Source of the DNA: Pleurotus ostreatus/Saccharomyces cerevisiae fusant
Lineage: Eukaryota > Opisthokonta
Direction: 5' to 3'
Assembly: GCA_024196135.1 (NCBI GenBank)
Contig: JAMQCK010001045.1
Coordinates: 1-12,689 of the forward strand
Length of the DNA stretch: 12,689 nucleotides
Position 1 is the stretch's first letter. Each line of letters starts with the position of its first letter. The position numbers were made by a program, and so were the translations under genes. The notes beneath the pieces were generated by a model. That model had not been told where the DNA came from, made no database searches, and worked only from the letters and a program-made list of their open reading frames with translations. Below are positions 10,455 through 12,689 of the stretch, one piece after another.

Positions 10455-11044
10455 GATGGGGGTGAGGGTGAAGGAGGAGAGAAAGGAAGTATGACGAAAG
10501 CCGCGGTTTATAAGTGTTCAAAGGCGGTTCTTTGCCTCGAGGCCGGATACTAGGTGGCGTCGACTGCGCAAAGGGTATACCAACGCCTAGAAGCAATCGG
10601 CTTGTGTGCATTCAGGCGCCACTTCGGATGTTTTATAGTAATACGACATCGCTAGCGGGTATACAGTCGGCGTTGCGCTCCCTTTTTGTGACCGAGAGGG
10701 TGTGACCGCTGTAAAGTTCGAGTCTGTCTCTGGCCCATCAATGACCCATTGTAATGTCTGCAGGAGCTCGAATCCTGATGAATGAAAGCAGCGACATGGG
10801 AAACGGAAACAAGATGCATTCATGTTGGTTGACCGTTGTTTGCTACGAGCCTCGTGGGATTGCTCACGTGCTTGCCTGACGACGGCAATTCCCGGACCTG
10901 CACTTCAACACGCACATCGACGACATTACTTCTAGCCAGTGAGCTTTCTTCAAATCAGTATGCTCGCCTTTACTGAAATGTACATCATTAACCTCGCAAG
11001 CATACTACTCCGTCCACCGGTCTATCAGAAGCTCAGACTTGAAC
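10455..11044. other. Divergent intergenic region between helicase and membrane-protein gene
   Basis: About 590 nt shared by two genes that point away from each other, so it should hold both promoters. It contains the TATA-like box for the helicase and a CACGTG E-box near 10866. It also contains an ATG at 10960 opening a 39-codon frame that runs past the start of the downstream gene. A palindromic piece around 10760-10776 resembles a tRNA T arm but has no matching A box or acceptor stem. No other gene was seen. Confidence 0.5.
10507..10512 (-). promoter_or_regulatory. TATA-like element of the helicase gene
   Basis: TATAAA on the minus strand inside CTTATAAACC, 53 nt before the helicase ATG at 10454. 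The spacing would give a short leader of about 20-25 nt if transcription starts about 30 nt downstream. Sequence match only; many fungal genes lack a working TATA box. Confidence 0.4.
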
Positions 11045-11524
11045 ATGCCTACTGTCAACATTCTTTTGGACGGAACTAGCACGAACACGCCCACACCTAG
11101 TCTCGCTCAGTCTTCAGCTACTGCGTCAGGGGCGCGCTACATGCCTCTTCCAGTCAATGCTACTCGCCAACCCCTACACTACGCGGGGGCGCTCTTCTTC
11201 GTCTTAGGCGTCTGCATCATCCTCATCGCCGTCACGATCTATAGCTTTGTCAAGCGCTACGCACGCATCAAGGAAGACGCCTTGAACGCCGCCTCGCGAC
11301 CGGATAACGATACCCTCATGATGCCTATGGATACCATGCCGCATCTGTCGAAGTTCCAACGTTCTTCGTCGACCGGAGCATCGACTATCGCGCCGGCGTA
11401 CGCGACACTCCCCAAGAAATCGAATTCTGTCGACTCTTTCGCAGCAATAGATCGACCACACCGCAGCGCAGCATCCTCCGCTACCACTCTGGTTGACTCA
11501 GCTGGGCGACCTCTGCCTTCGTAG
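11045..11524 (+). CDS. Hypothetical small single-pass membrane protein (159 aa)
   Basis: Single exon, 160 codons including the stop TAG at 11522-11524. I do not recognise the family. Residues 1-45 are Ser/Thr/Pro/Asn-rich with one Asn-Ala-Thr sequence at 38-40, and there is no clear signal peptide. Residues about 47-69 form one strong hydrophobic helix (AGALFFVLGVCIILIAVTIY). The basic stretch KRYARIK follows at once, so by the positive-inside rule the N-terminus should face the lumen or outside and the C-terminus the cytosol. The tail (about 77-159) is Ser/Thr/Pro-rich and probably disordered and phosphorylated. The reading frame is also open a few codons upstream, but the ATG at 11045 is the first in-frame ATG. 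It shares its upstream region with the divergent helicase gene. Coding is inferred from frame length, the clean membrane segment and codon use. Confidence 0.7.
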   Translation: MPTVNILLDGTSTNTPTPSLAQSSATASGARYMPLPVNATRQPLHYAGALFFVLGVCIILIAVTIYSFVKRYARIKEDALNAASRPDNDTLMMPMDTMPHLSKFQRSSSTGASTIAPAYATLPKKSNSVDSFAAIDRPHRSAASSATTLVDSAGRPLPS

Positions 11525-12113
11525 GACGGCGCGGGCTTATTGTCGTTGGGCGGTCTATAGGGCTTTTTCACTCGCTGTGATGTAGTCGTACAACCTCGTT
11601 TTGAAGATCACGAGTCTACAGGACTTGCTGCTCCGCAATTCTCGAAGTCCGCCTGAATTTCAAGTTCCAGGCGCCTCAGATTAAAAATACTTCAGTGAGG
11701 TCACGTCCTCAGATGCTGCGAGCATCCCTTCGCTAGCTTTATGCTCTCTTCCGTGGGTTTTCCGTGCCGACGCAACGAGCTTTTTGGAGCTTCTGACGAA
11801 ATCATGTGCTTTGGTCTCACTGCTAACTCAGCGTAACGCCCTTCGTCGATCGCTCACTCTGCCAGCGAACTCATGTCTCCCACAACAGTCAGACATTCCG
11901 AATGCTTCAGACTAGCATTCCCGTCCTGCTTAGCAGGGATAAATTATCCGATTTGTATGTATTTTACGATTTTTTCTCCACGATACCAGGGAAATCCGAG
12001 TGATCCGTCCGACCCAAACCCAAGAAAATACAACGGAGGCATTGGCGCGCAGCGCCTATCCCAACGAGAAATGAGCGGCGGGGGCCACGACACCGACGAG
12101 GGCAGATGCTGAC
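11525..12113. other. Intergenic region downstream of the membrane-protein gene
   Basis: About 590 nt with no supported gene. Small inverted repeats are visible, such as GATGCTGCGAGCATC near 11711 and CCTGCTTAGCAGG near 11924, and AT-rich stretches near 11681 and 11940 may belong to 3' end formation. An open plus-strand frame at 11873-12112 ends at the tRNA-like copy and has no recognisable content. Confidence 0.45.
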
Positions 12114-12223
12114 GCCGACGTGGTAGAATGGTGGCCATTAGGGCTGCATTTACCTTAATCAGGGGTTTACCCCTGAATTGCAGGAAAAGGCGGAGGTTGC
12201 GGGTTCGCGTCCCGCCGATGGTT
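12114..12223 (+). pseudogene. Degenerate tRNA copy related to tRNA-Arg(CCT)
   Basis: The last 36 nt (12188-12223) match the 3' half of the tRNA-Arg at 3956-4060 with one difference. The 5' acceptor GCCGACG (12114-12120) pairs with CGATGGT (12216-12222) except for an A-A clash at pair 5-68. The A box TGGTAGAATGG (12121-12131) fits the consensus, and seven T residues follow. Against function: the T loop reads TTCGCGT, so the conserved A58 is C and the B box is damaged. The D stem cannot be closed and the D region is about four bases too long. The anticodon stem has an A-G clash, and the expected TTTCCT anticodon loop reads TTTACCT. An intron-like insert with a strong hairpin (TCAGGGG/CCCCTGA, loop TTTA) and the AGGAA element remain, so the parent had the same kind of intron. 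It could still be a tRNA of another identity with an unusual fold; I think pseudogene is likelier. Confidence 0.6.
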
Positions 12224-12228
12224 TTTTT
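12222..12228 (+). terminator. Oligo-T (T7) RNA polymerase III terminator of the tRNA copy
   Basis: Seven T residues right at the 3' end of the tRNA-like copy, a strong RNA polymerase III stop. Its survival, together with a consensus A box, means the copy may still be transcribed even if it is not a working tRNA. Confidence 0.6.
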
Positions 12229-12344
12229 GCAGCATCCATACGAGCTGTATGCGAGGTACGAGCGTGAATTGATACGTACAGGCATCATTGCTTCCTTCAG
12301 ATCTATAAGAAAGAGAGAGAACATCTCTCTCGCACCTGCATTGG

Positions 12345-12689
12345 CTATAAGTACAGCACTTCGGAGATGTTTACGCCAGAGCGTGACTGAGCTCGTTCCA
12401 GCGGGAATATACATCATGATTTTACACTATAATCTCCCTTACCTGTGAGCAGTGCTGGCGTAGTTCATGGCATAGTTGCATCTCATAAGGCAACTGATTG
12501 GATTCGAGGACATTGCCTCCCTCACCCTCTCCTGTGCTCGGCACCCGACTTCGTGTGTTTGCTACGTCGCGGGGATCGCATCTTGAGGCGTCGTTTAGCA
12601 TCATAGAGAGCTGGCTCGTCGGCGTTGAGGGCAACGACGTGGGTAGGGAGGAGGGGGAGGGGTCCTTCTCGTCGAAAATGACGGTCTCC
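12345..12689 (-). CDS. Partial gene running off the right edge (last exons, unknown protein)
   Basis: On the minus strand one frame is open from the window edge (12689) to 12443, 82 codons, starting ETVIFDEKDPSPSSLP and ending CHELRQHCSQ. It stops exactly at a GTAAGG donor (12442). An intron of 56 nt to an AG at 12387 then leads to a short terminal exon (12386-12345) of 13 codons plus TAG, in phase. The visible protein piece is Ser/Pro/Asp-rich, with SQLSMMLND inside, and looks like the low-complexity part of a regulatory or transcription-factor-like protein, but I do not recognise it. The 5' part lies outside the window. The terminal exon is the least certain part. Confidence 0.45.

Noticed and set aside
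10755..10780. CAGGA-TTCGAGC-TCCTG on the minus strand, resembling a tRNA T arm
   Set aside because: The stem closes, but position 53/61 is A-T rather than G-C and no A box, anticodon arm or acceptor pairing is found upstream.
1..12689. Bacterial-style features: operons, CRISPR arrays, insertion sequences, integrated phage, toxin-antitoxin or retron-like elements
   Set aside because: The window is intron-rich nuclear DNA of a fungus; no repeat array, transposase, reverse transcriptase, integrase or terminal inverted repeat was seen.

Overview
The window looks like nuclear DNA of a filamentous fungus, most likely a basidiomycete of the Agaricomycetes. The evidence is protein genes cut by many short introns (47-69 nt) with GTRNGY-type donors and CTRAC/CTGAC-like branch sites, GC-rich third codon positions, intron-containing tRNA genes read by RNA polymerase III, and closest recall to fungal protein families. 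There is no bacterial gene layout, no transposon, no CRISPR array and no virus. All gene models below were built by hand-splicing from frame continuity and splice signals; no search was run.

Layout. 1-1061: no supported gene; upstream region of the first gene. 1062-2231 (+): a complete seven-exon gene for a Dcn1-type cullin neddylation co-factor, 280 aa, with the UBA-like domain and the cullin-binding acidic patch both intact. 2232-3955: about 1.7 kb with no convincing gene. 3956-4060 (-): tRNA-Arg(CCT) with a 32-nt intron and an oligo-T terminator. 4526-10454 (-): a complete 14-exon gene for a Ski2-like DExH RNA helicase of the DDX60 type, 1762 aa by my splicing, with every helicase motif in place and a PIN-like N-terminal region. 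11045-11524 (+): a small single-pass membrane protein of unknown function, divergent from the helicase. 12114-12223 (+): a degenerate tRNA copy whose 3' half is almost identical to the tRNA-Arg. 12345-12689 (-): the last exons of a gene that runs off the right edge.

The genes do not form a pathway. Dcn1 serves cullin-RING ubiquitin ligases, the helicase is an RNA-binding ATPase related to exosome and antiviral helicases, and the tRNA serves translation. The most unusual signals concern RNA structure: the tRNA-Arg intron holds a perfect 12-nt complement of its own D-arm/A-box, the second tRNA copy carries a change at the near-universal A58, and two protein-gene introns are exactly 48 nt and free of stop codons, so retention would yield in-frame protein variants. 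No clearly new multi-gene system is visible.
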